Program-made: the position numbers and the translations under genes | Part shown: in pieces, positions 1-11,306 of the stretch | How the letters are laid out: each line of letters opens with the position of its first letter | Numbering within the stretch: position 1 is the stretch's first letter | Notes under the pieces: generated by a model | Told to the model about the DNA's origin: nothing | Seen by the model: the letters and a program-made list of their open reading frames with translations, nothing else | The model's database searches: none | Origin: Ancylostoma caninum | Lineage: Eukaryota > Nematoda > Chromadorea > Rhabditida > Ancylostomatidae | Reading direction: 5' to 3' | DNA: 64,000 nt | NCBI GenBank assembly: GCA_037903475.1 | Contig: JBAJFG010000621.1 | Location: 2,790,001-2,854,000, forward strand

Positions 1-1155
1 ACTTTAGTTTGAGAGGGCGAAACAAAGTCTCATTGGTGAGCTGAAGCTCGCTCAAAATTGAGATCTTCGCATCGCACAACATAATGTCCGCAAAGATAAG
101 ACAAGAACAAAGATAAAATAAAAATTAATGGGTCTGCAGCAGCACCAATCGAAGCGATTGGAGAGCAGGGAGAGTTTTCGGAACTATTGAGCAGTCTCAC
201 TCATGCGTCTTACTCCTGAGGAAGCGATAGGCTCATTTGTGCCACGTCGTTAAAAATCAAGAATTTTTGAATTTGCCAAGATTCCTTGAAATCTCGTAAC
301 AAGGTGCTATGTACGAGACTGAGACAAATACTTGAAAATTTCTTGAAGAAATTCTCTATTTTAGCCGATTTTCAAGACTTCGCAAGGTTGTCGCGCATTT
401 ACTCGCTGGCGATACGTGGCAAAATCGGACAAAAATGAAAAACTTCAGAAATAATGTTAAAATGGGAGATCCGGGGCGACAGTCCGGTCCTCGGCTGTTC
501 TTGGCACTTGCCGTAGACTGTAGATCATTTCATCCCAGTGAGTTATAGCCCTGGAACGAAAGGAACTCAAATCCGCGTTCTGAATGTTCATTTTTGACAA
601 AGTTAGTGGGATGTTGTATATGCGTTAGATGGAAAACTTTACGTAAGGCCCTTTCACGTGCACATCCACTACTGATCGAAAAAGTACTGATAAGTACTTC
701 TAACAAAACAAAAACCCATGGGGGAAAACCGTTGGGTTTGGCTGCAAACTAGAGGGTGGTCACTAACCTGGGATGCGCAAAGTGGAACGTTTCAGTTGAC
801 TTGAATGCAAGATGTCCTACTAGTAGTTGCGCCTCACCAGCTCGTTTAGGACCTTGAAAACGCAAAGTTGGATGTCCACAACGGTTGGGAGCTTTACAGG
901 TTAATCGATCCACTGCACACTATCGAAGTGGCGCTCATCACGGTCCTACTTTAGTCCCTCTTGGATCTCCGATAGCTTCCTGTGTCCACCGTCAGCTCAC
1001 GAGACATGAATGCCAGGTAACTACGTGCGCGATGCCAGTAGATGTAGTGCGCAGCCCCGCTCACAATCACGTGGTCGTAGCGGCGCCTCTCGGGTCTCCA
1101 GCCTGCTCCCCATAAGGTCCCTCCACTGCGTCACTTCATACGCAAGTAATCAATA
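1..1155. other. No gene recognised
   Basis: Only short ORFs are present, none with a recognisable motif or a consistent exon chain. No repeat shared with the rest of the window was noticed. Confidence 0.4.
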
Positions 1156-1992
1156 ATGACATACCGGAAAGTCGTGAGCAAAGTGGTGCACAACACAGAA
1201 CAGTACACAGCTACCTAGAATATCTATACCTATATCTAAATCCACAAATAGGTTGAGAAGTATTGGAGAATAAAAAACTTGCCTTCACACGACTATCCGA
1301 TTGTAGCTGAGAACCAAACTAATTCTCGGCTTATATTTTGCACATCGCTGAAATGAAATTTGTGCCTTCAAAGGTAGATGTGCTCCTACTACAGAAAAGA
1401 AGTAGCAAATGTAAACACTGGAGCTATCGAGTGTCGATTTCTTCACTTGATGCAAAAGGAAAGTTCTTGCTTTATAACCTAGTTCTTGCTATTCTTTTGC
1501 GGTCGATTATGCTTTTCTTTTTCTCAAATTTAAAGGAAGCTCTCTTTTTCAGTTGCTTCACTGCGTTTTAATGACATAACGGAAAGTCGTGAGCAAAGTG
1601 GTGCACAGCACAGAATAGTACACAGCTACCTAGAATATCTATACCTACATCTAAATCCACAAATAAGTTGAGAAGTATTGGAGAATAAATAGCTTGCCTT
1701 CACACGACTATCCGATTGTAGCTGAGAACCAAACTAATTCTCGGCTTATATTTTGCACATCGCTAAAATGAAATTTGTGCCTTCAAAGGTAGATGTGCTC
1801 CTACTACAGAAAGGAAGTAGCAAATTTAAACATTGGAGCTATCGAGTGTCGATTTCTTCACTTGGTGCAAAAGGAAAGTTCTTGCTTTATAACCTAGTTC
1901 AACCTAGTTCTTGCTACTCTTTTGCGGTCGATTATGCTTTTCTTTTTCTCAAATTTAGAAGAAGCTCTCTTTTTCAGTTACTTCACTGCGTT
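1156..1992. repeat. Tandem duplication of a 415-bp segment
   Basis: The stretch from 1156 to about 1569 is repeated from 1571 to about 1992 with only scattered substitutions. Both copies begin ATGACATA and end CTTCACTGCGTT. The second copy has an extra 10-nt internal duplication (AACCTAGTTC twice near 1895-1915). Each copy contains a short similar ORF starting near 1338 or 1753, which I take to be non-coding. The low divergence suggests a fairly recent local duplication. Confidence 0.85.
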
Positions 1993-3071
1993 AGCTCCAT
2001 CCCCGACCAATCGCCATCTGTACGTTACCAAAGGATCACCGGTATTTGTCGTTATGCTTGTTTCTTTGAGAATTTTTCCTTAATAGAATCTTCCAGACGA
2101 CATCTGATGCGTGGTTATGCTTGACGTGCAAATTCTCGAACTGCACTTTCCAAAGCAACCAAGTATCGTCCGACTTCAAGCACATTATCACATGGTGTAA
2201 AGTGAGCTTCCCCACCCCAGACATTTGGATAGCTAACGTTTAAGCCCATAATATTCGAAGCAGTAATAACCTTTCAATTTCTGACAATGAGTCCATGCCA
2301 ATGATCCGCAAGGCGACCCAAATATCTTTTGCTGGTGCCGCTGTGGGACCATAACGTTTCGGTACAATAGCATTTTTTTTTTCAGTTTCAAACTATTCAT
2401 TGTGTTGATCTTCATCCTATTCTTCAAATTTCTTCCCAAGATCTGTCCTGTGGAAAGTGAGAACAGACATTCTGCCCCTTGACCTGTGGAAAGTGAGAAC
2501 AGACATTCTGCCCCACCTTGACCGTGTGAGCTGTGTCTAAGTGGTCCGCTTGTGCGATATGCTATTCTCGCCCAACCCAACGAGATTAATCAGTAACATG
2601 ACCATGCACTGTAAATCTATTCTATATCAAAATCGGTGCCATACTCATTCTGGCTTCAAGTAGAGGATTTCTCATCAAAACGAATATCAAGTGCACAATC
2701 AACATTTCGCCAAAATTTGGATGGAGACCCAACTGGATCGTGAAACATTCCAGGAAAGCTTGTACCCATTCCATTTTTTGGAAAGCACAACATTCGCTAC
2801 CAAACATTAGACGCATTACTGCATTCCAACACTCTGGGGCTTGTTCGAGCGAATGGCATGTGGAAATGAAACAAGTTCCCTGAATTTGCGTACATCAAGT
2901 AACGTGGAGGTCATAATCTTTCCAAGAGCGATCATGGACCGCGCTGTGGATCCGTAGAACAAGAGGTTCCCACTGGGATGAAGCATTTACTGATACTGTC
3001 TGAATGAAGTCTGAACGTGGAGAGATTTGCTGCCCACAAATGTTTGTAGCCTACTACCCACTTCATTACAG
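1993..3071. other. Unassigned region upstream of the peptidase exons
   Basis: This stretch should hold the 5' exons of the downstream peptidase gene if that gene is complete, but no chain of exons could be read. A fragment near 2950-3050 reads like the end of the propeller domain but contains stops and frame changes. A 36-nt direct repeat lies at 2447-2512 (CCTGTGGAAAGTGAGAACAG and following). Short minus-strand ORFs at 2036-2224, 2233-2580 and 2622-2816 have no recognised motif. Confidence 0.35.
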
Positions 3072-5336
3072 GGACCGACGCATCCACATTACTATCTCGG
3101 CGAGATTTCTCAAGGAAAAGTGGACAATTGTGAGGTTTAAGGTATACTAATAGAAAAATGGACGACGTCTAATGAGAGCATTCAGTTGTCGAAATTTTGC
3201 GAGATGAGGAGTACGAGGAAAGATTGGCTGCCACGATGCTACCATTTGTTATGAGTGAAACGTTCCCTTTGAAGCAAGGATACGGTATGTTGGAATGCGC
3301 ACAAATTTCCCACTACATCCTAGCTAGACAAAAGCTCACGCGAAGAGCTGAGCAATCATCAATCGTTTATCATTGATTATTCATAATTTCTATGTAGAGT
3401 AGATAAGTGTCATCCTTCGAAATAGCTTTTATCGTGAAAACTTAGTTCCTGGGATTTGTGCTTATCCGTGGAGATCCGGCGTGAATTTTAGCCCAAACTC
3501 TAACAGTGACTTCGAAAGCTTGGATTAGTGACCTATTTTTAGAAGCTCGTGTGAAGATACTGCTCCCACCTGATCAGCCAAGTCGATCCAGTTCCCGATC
3601 TATACCAGTATTAGTGAAGGTGTAAGTTTTTTTAATCTAATTCATTCCATAAGTTTAATATTTTTTCTACTACTCGCTTTTCTAATAACAAAGGGCTAGT
3701 CGGCAACGGATAGATCCACTGTAATTGTCAGACGTGGCCTTGTCACCAGTTCTGACACAAAGACGAACACACAGGCACACACATATAGGGATCTCCAAAC
3801 GGACAAGGGCGGGACCGCGGCGCGGTCCCCCAGTTAGAACTCCCTGTATATACACATACACACGGAGTAAACGCTTCATTATAAGTCATGGTGCTTGCAC
3901 TACGCAGCACCGCTTACGTTGTGCAGCAAATAAGTTTGCGATCTAAGCGTGAGGTATTTTTAATATATTATCGACATTTTCAAACCTGAAGGTGCGTATT
4001 TCAAGCTCAGTTGAAGGCTGTGCAGTGAGCCTCGACACTTTCCTTGGCACACTAAATACTTTGCAGTTATGCAGGCCCTGGCCCGCAAATGGCTTCTGAT
4101 GAATTTACGATAGGATATGAAGAGTTTCTCGTTACTTCTAGGAATTTTGCTGTAGTTTCGGTGAGCGCATCAAATATATATAAACTGATGAATGCAACTA
4201 AGGGCAATATCTCAGATAGACGGTCGTGGATCCAATGGACGTGGATGGAAGTATCGAAGTGCAATTTATGGGGCGTTGGGTACTGTTGAAATTGACGACC
4301 AGATCGAAGCTATTCGGTGAATGTTTACTCGAATGCTACAGATGTTTATCCTTGATTCTCCGGATTTTCAGACAAGTGATAAAGAAATACCCATTCCTTG
4401 ACGCTCGGCGCCTTTCTGTCTTCGGTTGGTCCTATGGAGGTTTCGCTGCCGCCTTAATGGCGGAACGAGCGCCTGAAGCATTCTTCAAGTGTGCTATATC
4501 CGTCGCTCCCGTCGCTAACTTCCAATACTACGGTAACGCTATTCACTTCCCCGCGTAGAGTAGTCAATACTCATCTTTTGCTGAAGAAGAACGACAATTC
4601 CAGATGCGACCTACTCCGAGCGGTATATGGGAAACGCCGACAAGGCGGCTTACGATGCCAGCGACATCACAACGAATGTGTCAAATTTCAGGAAAACACA
4701 TTTGTTACTAGTTCATGGAATGTATGACGGTTAGTCCTCATGTTAATGTGAAAAGTATCCATCTGAGATGGCGTGGTAACCTACGTACTAACCCAATTAC
4801 AACAGGGCGCAGAATTACTTGTCGTTCTGCCCTATGCTATTTCTCATTTGGTTGCATTACTCTGTATTGGTTCAAGTGTTTCGTAAGTTCAGCAAGAATA
4901 AAATAAGTTAACATCACTATTTCATGATTTCAGACAACGTCCATTTTCAACACAGCGCCCTTTTAATAGAGGCTTTACAACAGAATGATATTGATTTCGA
5001 CGTCATGGTTAGTTTTGTCTAATCTTTGTCTTCTATCTAATCGTACGTTTTCTATGAGGAACTCATTTCGGACTAGCGGCACAGTTCATGTTACTTGTAG
5101 CTCATAATTTACGTCTGAGCGGAATTATTTTCGAGTAGAACTAAAATTTTCTTCAATTCTTCAGATTTGTCACGGTTTCGATTTGTATCCTATTGGGAAC
5201 TGTGCTTTTCCGATCCGTTCATTGTCTCTATTGTGATTACTTTCAGATCTACCCTAACCAGGACCACGCGATAGTGCCAAGAAACCACTTGTATCACAAA
5301 ATGACATCATTCCTAGATCGATGTGCCAAACATTGA
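3072..5336 (+). CDS. Dipeptidyl peptidase IV family serine peptidase, C-terminal half
   Basis: Nine exons join in phase: 3072-3129, 3186-3284, 3543-3621, 4067-4160, 4216-4316, 4372-4532, 4604-4729, 4934-5007 and 5247-5336, giving 293 residues and a TGA stop. The product matches the alpha/beta-hydrolase domain of S9B prolyl peptidases, which remove N-terminal dipeptides. Visible landmarks, in order, are GPTHPH, KILLPP, YAGPGP, DGRGSNGRGW, the nucleophile motif GWSYGG (Ser codon 4430-4432), HGMYDDNVHF (Asp codon 4726-4728) and YPNQDHAI (His codon 5265-5267). The triad is therefore complete. All introns are GT-AG. Family members are about 750 residues with an N-terminal membrane anchor and beta-propeller; those upstream exons were not found, so the gene is 5'-incomplete or degraded upstream. 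The exact 5' edge of the first listed exon is uncertain. Confidence 0.9.
3725..3905 (+). repeat. Repeat tail inside a peptidase intron
   Basis: The 445-bp intron 3622-4066 holds a CA-rich stretch, a GC-rich palindrome (GGACCGCGGCGCGGTCC, 3811-3827) and the motif AAACGCTTCATTATAAGTCATG. The last motif recurs at the ends of the minisatellite elements near 21690, 24365 and 50445, so a fragment of that superfamily appears to have inserted in the intron. Confidence 0.5.
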
Positions 5337-5483
5337 CGGCAATATTGCAGCAAGACATTCCATTTCAACTTACCTCTCATTATGTACGGGTTTTATATTC
5401 ATGTTTTCGGAAGCTTCTAGTCTCTTACGCAGAGTGTATAAGATGCTTAATGACATTTGACCATAACTTGTTCATTGAAAAAA

Positions 5484-5489
5484 AATAAA
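5484..5489 (+). promoter_or_regulatory. Polyadenylation signal of the peptidase gene
   Basis: AATAAA lies about 150 bases after the TGA stop at 5334-5336, a normal 3' UTR length for a nematode gene. Confidence 0.6.
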
Positions 5490-6057
5490 CTCTTTCGGAG
5501 ACCAAACTGCTTTCCACATAACGAAAAAAAAACCCTTATGTACTTCAGTACCTCACAGTGAGAGCGTTACATATACCCTCTTTTCATCAGCATGAAAGTT
5601 TGGTGATCCACAGCTAAGGCCTATGGCATACTACACAGCGACGCTGTCGCTGCGAGCTTTCAGCACCAAAAGTTTTCGCACAATTGCTCCTATGCCACCA
5701 AGTACCGAGGATTTTGCTTAAGGAGGGCGTCTTGGCCAGTTGACGTGGTGAGCGTGCTGTAGTGGTGCCGGTGTGTGTTCGTTCATGGAGCGGAGTTATT
5801 GGATGTGCCGTATCACTGGGCTGACCTGGTAGAATCTCTTTATGCCGCGACATCTCTACCGTTCAACTGGCTTTGCTGACTTCTTTGTAATTGGTCATAT
5901 TTGGTACTTTTTTGCTGAATTCTGGCCGGTTTATGGTGCTGATTGTATTGGCGCACCGTGTTGGTGTATGAATAAATGAATCTTGCAGAATTCGCTCATC
6001 GCGAAGCCTCATATCTCTTGTAAGTAGTTCAAAGTTGTCGGGACTTCAATATTAGCC
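5490..6057. other. No gene recognised
   Basis: Short ORFs only (for example 5614-5853 on -). No motif, exon chain or repeat was recognised. Confidence 0.35.
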
Positions 6058-6345
6058 ACTTTATTAGGCAGGCTTTCGGCGCTGTAACGCCATTGTCAAG
6101 CCTACAAAATACAATACATCGTTGAATCAGGAGGAGATCGAGAGACTGCATCAAAAGAAGGCCTCACCCAACGGCCGCGTGCGAGCAAACGAGGGTAGGG
6201 GGGATATTGGACAGTGATCTTTTACGAGGTCAACCTCAGTGCTTCCAACCGTTCTTCTTCGTTGTTAATCTCTGGTGTTCTTCTTCTTATCTCCACCGCT
6301 TCCATCAATCTTCTTTCCAAAGTATTCGTTGAAAAGAACTGAGTT
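6058..6345 (-). pseudogene. Penelope-like element 3' end, inverted copy
   Basis: Read on the minus strand this segment encodes the C-terminal tail of a Penelope-like GIY-YIG protein (EERLEALRL followed by a stop) and then about 200 bases of 3' sequence ending in GTAGGCTTGACAATGGCG. It is the mirror image of 6690-6930 on the plus strand. Penelope-like elements are known to carry terminal repeats in direct or inverted orientation, so the two pieces may be one truncated insertion. Confidence 0.65.
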
Positions 6346-6479
6346 GAGAGCTCCTCCCTGCCGATTCGGTTGATTTTCAATCCACCGCCAAATCTCAAAG
6401 ACCTCTTAACATCGTCACGCCAATATGAGGAGAGTTGTGAAACTCGAGACTTTAGATACTGTAGGGACTAAAAAATCTG

Positions 6480-6950
6480 CGAGCTGCGAGGAACTGTCTA
6501 CTTGATTACTTGCTGGGGATGTGGGCAAAGTATGTTGGTGAAACTATGCGACCGCTCCATCAGCGCCTTGATGAGTACCGCACAGCACTTCACAATCCGA
6601 GCTCCTATCCCACGAGCAGTTTCTCTAGACATCGCACGCAAGTCCATACACAAGAACACCCACCAGATTTCGAGGTCATGGTCCACCGCTTCTTGAAGAA
6701 CACTTTGGAAAGAAAGATGATGGAAGCGGTGAGATAAGAAGAACACCAGAGATTAACAGCAAAGAAGAGCGGCTGGAAGCACTGAGGTTGATCTTGTAAG
6801 AGATCACTGTCCCCCCCCCCCCCTCATTTGCTTGCAAGCGGCCGTTGGGTGAGACGTTCTTTTCCTTCAGTCTCTCGATCTTCTCCTGATTAAGCGATGT
6901 ATTGTATTTTGTAGGCTTGATAATGGCGTTATAGCGTGTTCGATGGACTG
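6480..6950 (+). pseudogene. Penelope-like element GIY-YIG endonuclease fragment
   Basis: The frame starting near 6525 reads KYVGETMRPLHQRLDEY and then a Pro/Ser-rich segment, SSFSRHRTQVHT and LERKMMEA, matching the C-terminal GIY-YIG endonuclease of Penelope-like retroelements. The upstream CWGCG half of the motif is in a different frame, and a second shift near 6728 moves the final EIRRTPEINSKEERLEALRL into another frame. No reverse transcriptase is present, so this is a 5'-truncated, frameshifted relic. A poly-C run near 6811-6823 lies in its 3' sequence. Confidence 0.75.
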
Positions 6951-7943
6951 GCACAGGAAGGAGCAAGTATCAGTTATTTTTCTCGAAACTTTCCTCATGT
7001 GAATACGTCCACATCATAGTCTGTAACACTCGCTGCTCAATATCTCACTAGAACTCCGATTTGAAAACTGTCTTCGATGTGAGAAACACTCAATGAACTA
7101 TTCAAACCATCCGTCCTCCCTATCACCTCCACTCACCCGACATCAGCAGCAACCTCATTCCCCACTCTCAACATTAGCAGTACTTGCTCAAACGAAAAAG
7201 TGATGTTGCGCTGCTGAAAAACTGACAAAAACCTAAGGAATATTTCCACACATTTTCTCCTCTTCTCAAAATAGCTCACTCCAATCATCCAGAAAAAAAA
7301 ACATGAGAAAGGTCGAAAAAATCCTTGAGTTAGGCTCCTCCAGCCAGAACGAGGAAATCTCAATAGATGAAATCAAGAGAGTCAAAAATGAATGAGATCA
7401 CACAATCACAATCACAAGTAGTCAAAAACCTGCAACGAACGAGGAAAAACGGTAGCAGGCGATAACGGGATATGCAAATTAAGAAGACGTACTGCGGGAG
7501 ACCTAGTCGTTGCGCACTTTTATGAATCCTTTGAGGAATTCTCACTGCTGATCTGTTCGTGGGCCACCTTTTCCGTTCGCTTGTGATTCGCTCGTGACGA
7601 CAACTTTACGCTTCTGAAATGATAGAAATTGCCACGAAATGCATGATATCAGGAAGTTATCCGGCTGCGGCAGCAATTTCGTGCCTTTCACGGCGTACTG
7701 GCGCACGTCGGCTTTGAAACAAAAGTACGATGATAAGATAAAAGCATTCAATTGTAAGTCTACAACTTACAGTGCCCTATTGATCGCAATGGTACAGTTC
7801 GGCATCCACTGGACGTGACAGACGTTTTGGGATTACAGGGCTATTTTTCGCTCCTCTGTCGTTTTGACGGGGCCCAAATAAAAACTGAAACGTCTGATAT
7901 GGTCATGATAATTTTGAATAAAGCTTTATTATAGCAGATTGAC
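6951..7943. other. Possible minus-strand exons, not resolved
   Basis: Minus-strand ORFs at 7133-7363, 7360-7545 and 7542-7751 include segments preceded by good acceptors (TTTCAG near 7617) and a donor near 7546, so a gene may lie here. No product was recognised and no consistent chain was built. Confidence 0.25.
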
Positions 7944-9020
7944 TTACTCCGTCGGCTGGTCTTCCAGCTCCTCCATTGCCATATGCAATCCTGGCTGGCC
8001 CACACCTAGCCCATCAAGCAGGTAATATGAAACAAACTCAATGCAAGGTGTGAGTATGTGCCAACCTGAAGTACTCACCAATTAAAATCATCACTAACTC
8101 TTCCGGCAGATCCTTGAGGTCTTCTTCCTTCGATCCGCAGCAACTTACTCGATGGGCATAATGCCGAATACATTGAACGCGTTGAACGGGATCGCACGCC
8201 TAAAAGTGAATGTTGACAGGGCAGAAAAATATGGTGTTGTAAATTGGAAGTAAGACCCACCTGCACAAGATAGAATCTCTTGAAATCTGTGCACTGGGCC
8301 AGATGATCTTCTTCAGTGGCGCGCACTGATCGTCTCCATCGGCTCATTAGCTCTTTTAAGTCACATTCCTTAACCATAATGTTAGACTCCCAGTTATGGA
8401 TTCATAGGCTGTGTCAAACACAAACCACGAATTAAGAGTCGGCCGGTATATTCCAGAATGTCTTCGTGTTCTTTGCTGAGAGCGATGCCCCTGGTGGCAG
8501 TTTTGGTGCCCTGGTGGCAATTCCATCCTGGTGATGGAATTGCTGGCTGTTTTAATGGAAAGGCGAATGTTTTTCTGATTTTCGAGAACTCCATCAACCT
8601 AATTTTGGGCGGCAGCTCTGGAACGACACACGATGAGTCCGAAAAAAAATATAGTGAATAATAATATAATGAAAAAATGTAGTCACCACTGTGTGAAATC
8701 ATCATGGACTTCAACGTGGAGCAGCTTATACATCAGCGGATCTCCAAGGTACGGGCAAGTTAGCTCGATCACCACCGAACAGGCCCTAGGCAAAAGACTG
8801 CACCAGAACTTACAACCCCATTTTCCAAAGCATTAAGAATAAAAGATCTTACGGGTTTCTCCCTACAGTCCAAGTGGAAGAGGGTTGGAAATGCAGTAGA
8901 AACTATAGCCCACGCCGCAATGAAATGATTTCTTCTCAAGCACAGATAGTTCACGTTTTTGAAGACATTTTTGAAGAATAAGGTCTCGGTCTGCAGGTTG
9001 CATCCTTCGAGAAGTAGCGT
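7944..9020 (-). CDS. Unrecognised six-exon gene (3' part)
   Basis: Six minus-strand exons chain in phase with GT-AG introns of 50-88 bases: 8814-9020, 8687-8763, 8426-8598, 8261-8352, 8079-8199 and 7944-8005. They give 243 residues and a TAA at 7944-7946, with AATAAA about 15 bases further on. The product begins TLLLEGCNLQTETLFFKNVF, contains HVEVHDDFTQW and YAHRVSCCGSKEEDL, and ends MEELEDQPTE. No signal peptide or membrane segment is evident in this part. The first residues have a faintly leucine-rich-repeat-like look, but I do not recognise the family. The acceptors at 8764 and 8353 are not of the strong TTTCAG type, so those joins are less sure. The last two joins are strong. More 5' exons are expected upstream. 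A short direct repeat (CCCTGGTGGCA) sits in the third exon near 8490-8520. Confidence 0.5.
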
Positions 9021-10220
9021 CTGAACGCAAAACGAATCGACAAAAATCATTAGTCGTGAAGAAAACCTCGCGGCGCGGAGTTTTTGAAGGCGTAGATGAC
9101 ACGTGCCCATGAAGTCGCACGTCCACTCGGCATTTTGGAAAAAATTCATCATAAAAAACTCCGCGGCACGGGGTTTCCTTCACGCAGAATAATTGGAAGG
9201 ATCGATTGAGTGTTCAGAAAGAGAAAACAAAAAAGGAAACCCCGCGTCGAGGGTTTTCATAGCTGTAGATGAAATAGGCCCATGATGAACACCAAATTTT
9301 TGATTCCTTTCTAATTTTCTCCTATTCTTTCACTTAGAAAACTTCTCGGAAATTTACTTCAAGCTGCATGTGACTCCACATGTTGCCGATGACCGCAACT
9401 GCCTCATCACGATCGTCCACAACCTCTACATCCAAAGCTTCCTCTTGCAAATTTCGCGGTGCTAGCTGAAAAAAAAGGTTTAGGAGAACATAAAACATTC
9501 AAATCATCTTCAAACGAACATAGAGGAGATCATAAAACCACTTAAAGACAGCAAGAGCCGAAATCCTCGACTCCGAGCTGAGGTGCGGGTGGTGAAGTAG
9601 AGACTCGGAACATTATAAATGTAAAACGAATACAGGCAATGATGGCTTAAGTGCAGCGAAACTGGAACTGTCGTCGTCAACACGCCTGACCGTGTTCGTG
9701 CGCGGACGAGTGCTCCGATGTCAGATGAGCGTGTCCCACAACGAAACCTTGTGAATTGAACGCATTTCCTACTATTTTTGTGCCAAACCATGCGTCGCAG
9801 TGACTTCAGCGCCGAGGAAAACTCTTGCCGGCGCGAACTCACCCGGTAGTGTACGCAACGACGTTTCCATTTTCTCTGCTGGTAAGTCATCACTGTTTGT
9901 GTTCGTTTCACATTTGTGATGTGCTGATCTGTACCTCACCAACCGCGCCTCAGCTGCGAGCCGAGGATTTCAGCTCTTGCTGCCTTTAAAAGGGCACGAA
10001 AGCGCATCATCTTCCAAGAAAAAACACGGAAACACTTGCGAAATCCAACGTGCGCCATCTTCGAAACTCTGCCGCCGCCGCAGCTATCGTGACATCACAG
10101 GCGCGCGGCGGCTTGTGACGTCACGGGTAGCTCAATTCCTCAAGTGCTGCTGCACCCGGTTGCCAATTCCAGCTGCATTTCCCGTCTCCCATCTTTTGTA
10201 TTTCTATATAATCTCCTATA
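9021..10220. other. No gene recognised; diffuse repeats
   Basis: GC-rich motifs (CCGCGGCACGGGGTTTCC near 9160, CCCCGCGTCGAGG near 9240) recur within the stretch. A segment at 9888-9995 resembles 43908-44020 (shared GGTAAGTCA, GCGATGTGCT-like and CGAGGATTTC motifs), suggesting a dispersed repeat. No convincing ORF. Confidence 0.35.
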
Positions 10221-10290
10221 CCAGTCTGGCCGTCCGGCTAAAGCCGGACTTCCAGACTTCTATTGCTGCTCGCTTCGCTCATACTGCACG
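10221..10290 (+). repeat. Solo hairpin head of the minisatellite-element superfamily
   Basis: Bases 10223-10258 form a two-step hairpin: AGTCTGG pairs with CCAGACT, and inside it GTCCGGC pairs with GCCGGAC across a TAAA loop. It is followed by the conserved GCTCGCTTCGCTC. The same head begins the minisatellite elements at 35401, 45327, 48773 and others. No array follows here. Confidence 0.7.
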
Positions 10291-10476
10291 TTGAAAGCAC
10301 ACAAAAGTGTGAATGGATTGGTGAAATCTGAGTCCTTCCACGCAGTTCTATCGCTCTCTTGAGAAGCTCTTAATCCCGTAGGTGGTAGCTTTCCCCCATA
10401 TGAACAAAGTTATGCTCTCCCATATCTGCGAAGTTATGGCCATGAAGAAATGAGTGCAACCAATTTAGTGCAAATG

Positions 10477-10673
10477 TACTGCGTACGGAGACTCTTGGGC
10501 CTTGGTTTGCCCGAAATTGCAACGGTAAAAAGGCGGTTCAGTGGAAGTATTTATTATTGGCGAGTAGCAGCCTTCTTTGGCTGGGTGCGTATAGGCGAGT
10601 GAATTGGGGGTCTAATTAAGGGCTCCGCCCAGTATGCGTTGGGGTCACGGGGAGCATCATCGGAACGATGATA
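10477..10673 (-). repeat. 3' LTR of the BEL/Pao element
   Basis: This 197-bp sequence is identical, base for base by eye, to 20750-20946. It is preceded on the plus strand by GCAAATG, which recurs just after the other LTR. The last part of the accessory ORF (11306 to 10554) runs into it. Confidence 0.92.
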
Positions 10674-11306
10674 CTCCGGCCGCGAGGGAGACATCGAAAC
10701 ATTACAAGCAATACATGTCAACATCGTATCACAAGGCTGGTAGCTCGGCATCGGCTGCTTGTACGGAACGTTGACTGGGCGTTGGCGTTGCGTAGGCGGC
10801 TTGACGTTGCTGAAGACGGCGGCGGCTTGACGTTGCGGAACATGGCGGCGGCTTGACTGGCGTTGACGTGGGGCAAGTGGAGTGGGTGTTGACGAGGCAG
10901 TAGCACAATATCGGAATCAGTTCCGATGAGGGCGTTTGGTAGGTGGGTTGGGCCTCCGATTGTGGCAGAGCAGAAAATTGTGAGCAAGCCCACAATTTCC
11001 GCAGTTCACAATGCAGTCGTCGTCGTGTCTGGGCTTCAGACAACGAAGACAGAGGCCCAAGGTGGTCAGACGAGACGTCTTCGAGACCGGATCAGCGTAC
11101 CGCGGGCAACGCCCAGACGGATGACTGTCGCGGTTCAAGTCGACTGGACAGAATACGCAGTTGGACTTGGGCGCACTCCTCTCCAGCAGAATCTGTTGGC
11201 CTCTTTCGAGAGCCTCCAGCCGGGGGATGAGATGGTGCAGCAGAGTCGAGATGTCGCATCTGTCGAGTTCTTCCATGGCGGACTGCAGCTCAAGCGGAGA
11301 TGACAT
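10554..11306 (-). pseudogene. Accessory zinc-knuckle ORF between env and the 3' LTR
   Basis: An ORF starts at 11306 with MSSPLELQSAMEELDRCDIS and runs 129 codons to a TGA at 10917. The same frame then stays open to 10554, inside the LTR, so the underlying ORF is about 250 codons with one internal stop. Residues about 50-115 hold three cysteine/histidine modules: CVFC...HPSGRC, CLRCLKPRHDDDC and CGNCGLAHNFLLC. This is the same three-knuckle layout as the element's own gag (CVFC, CWKC and CPHC modules). A predicted amphipathic segment (DISTLLHHLIPRLEALERGQ) precedes them. The part after the TGA is Pro/Gln/Arg-rich. It looks like a second nucleocapsid-type protein. A function is not claimed; similar small knuckle proteins are, to my knowledge, found with nematode BEL elements. 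Confidence 0.6.

Noticed and set aside
1338..2124. Paired short ORFs in the tandem duplication as a small gene family
   Set aside because: The similarity comes from the DNA duplication itself. There is no start context, domain or reading-frame preservation beyond it.
8863..9183. Alternative 106-codon minus-strand frame as the true first exon
   Set aside because: It is open and codon usage is plausible, but it does not join in phase to the downstream exons, while the overlapping frame does.
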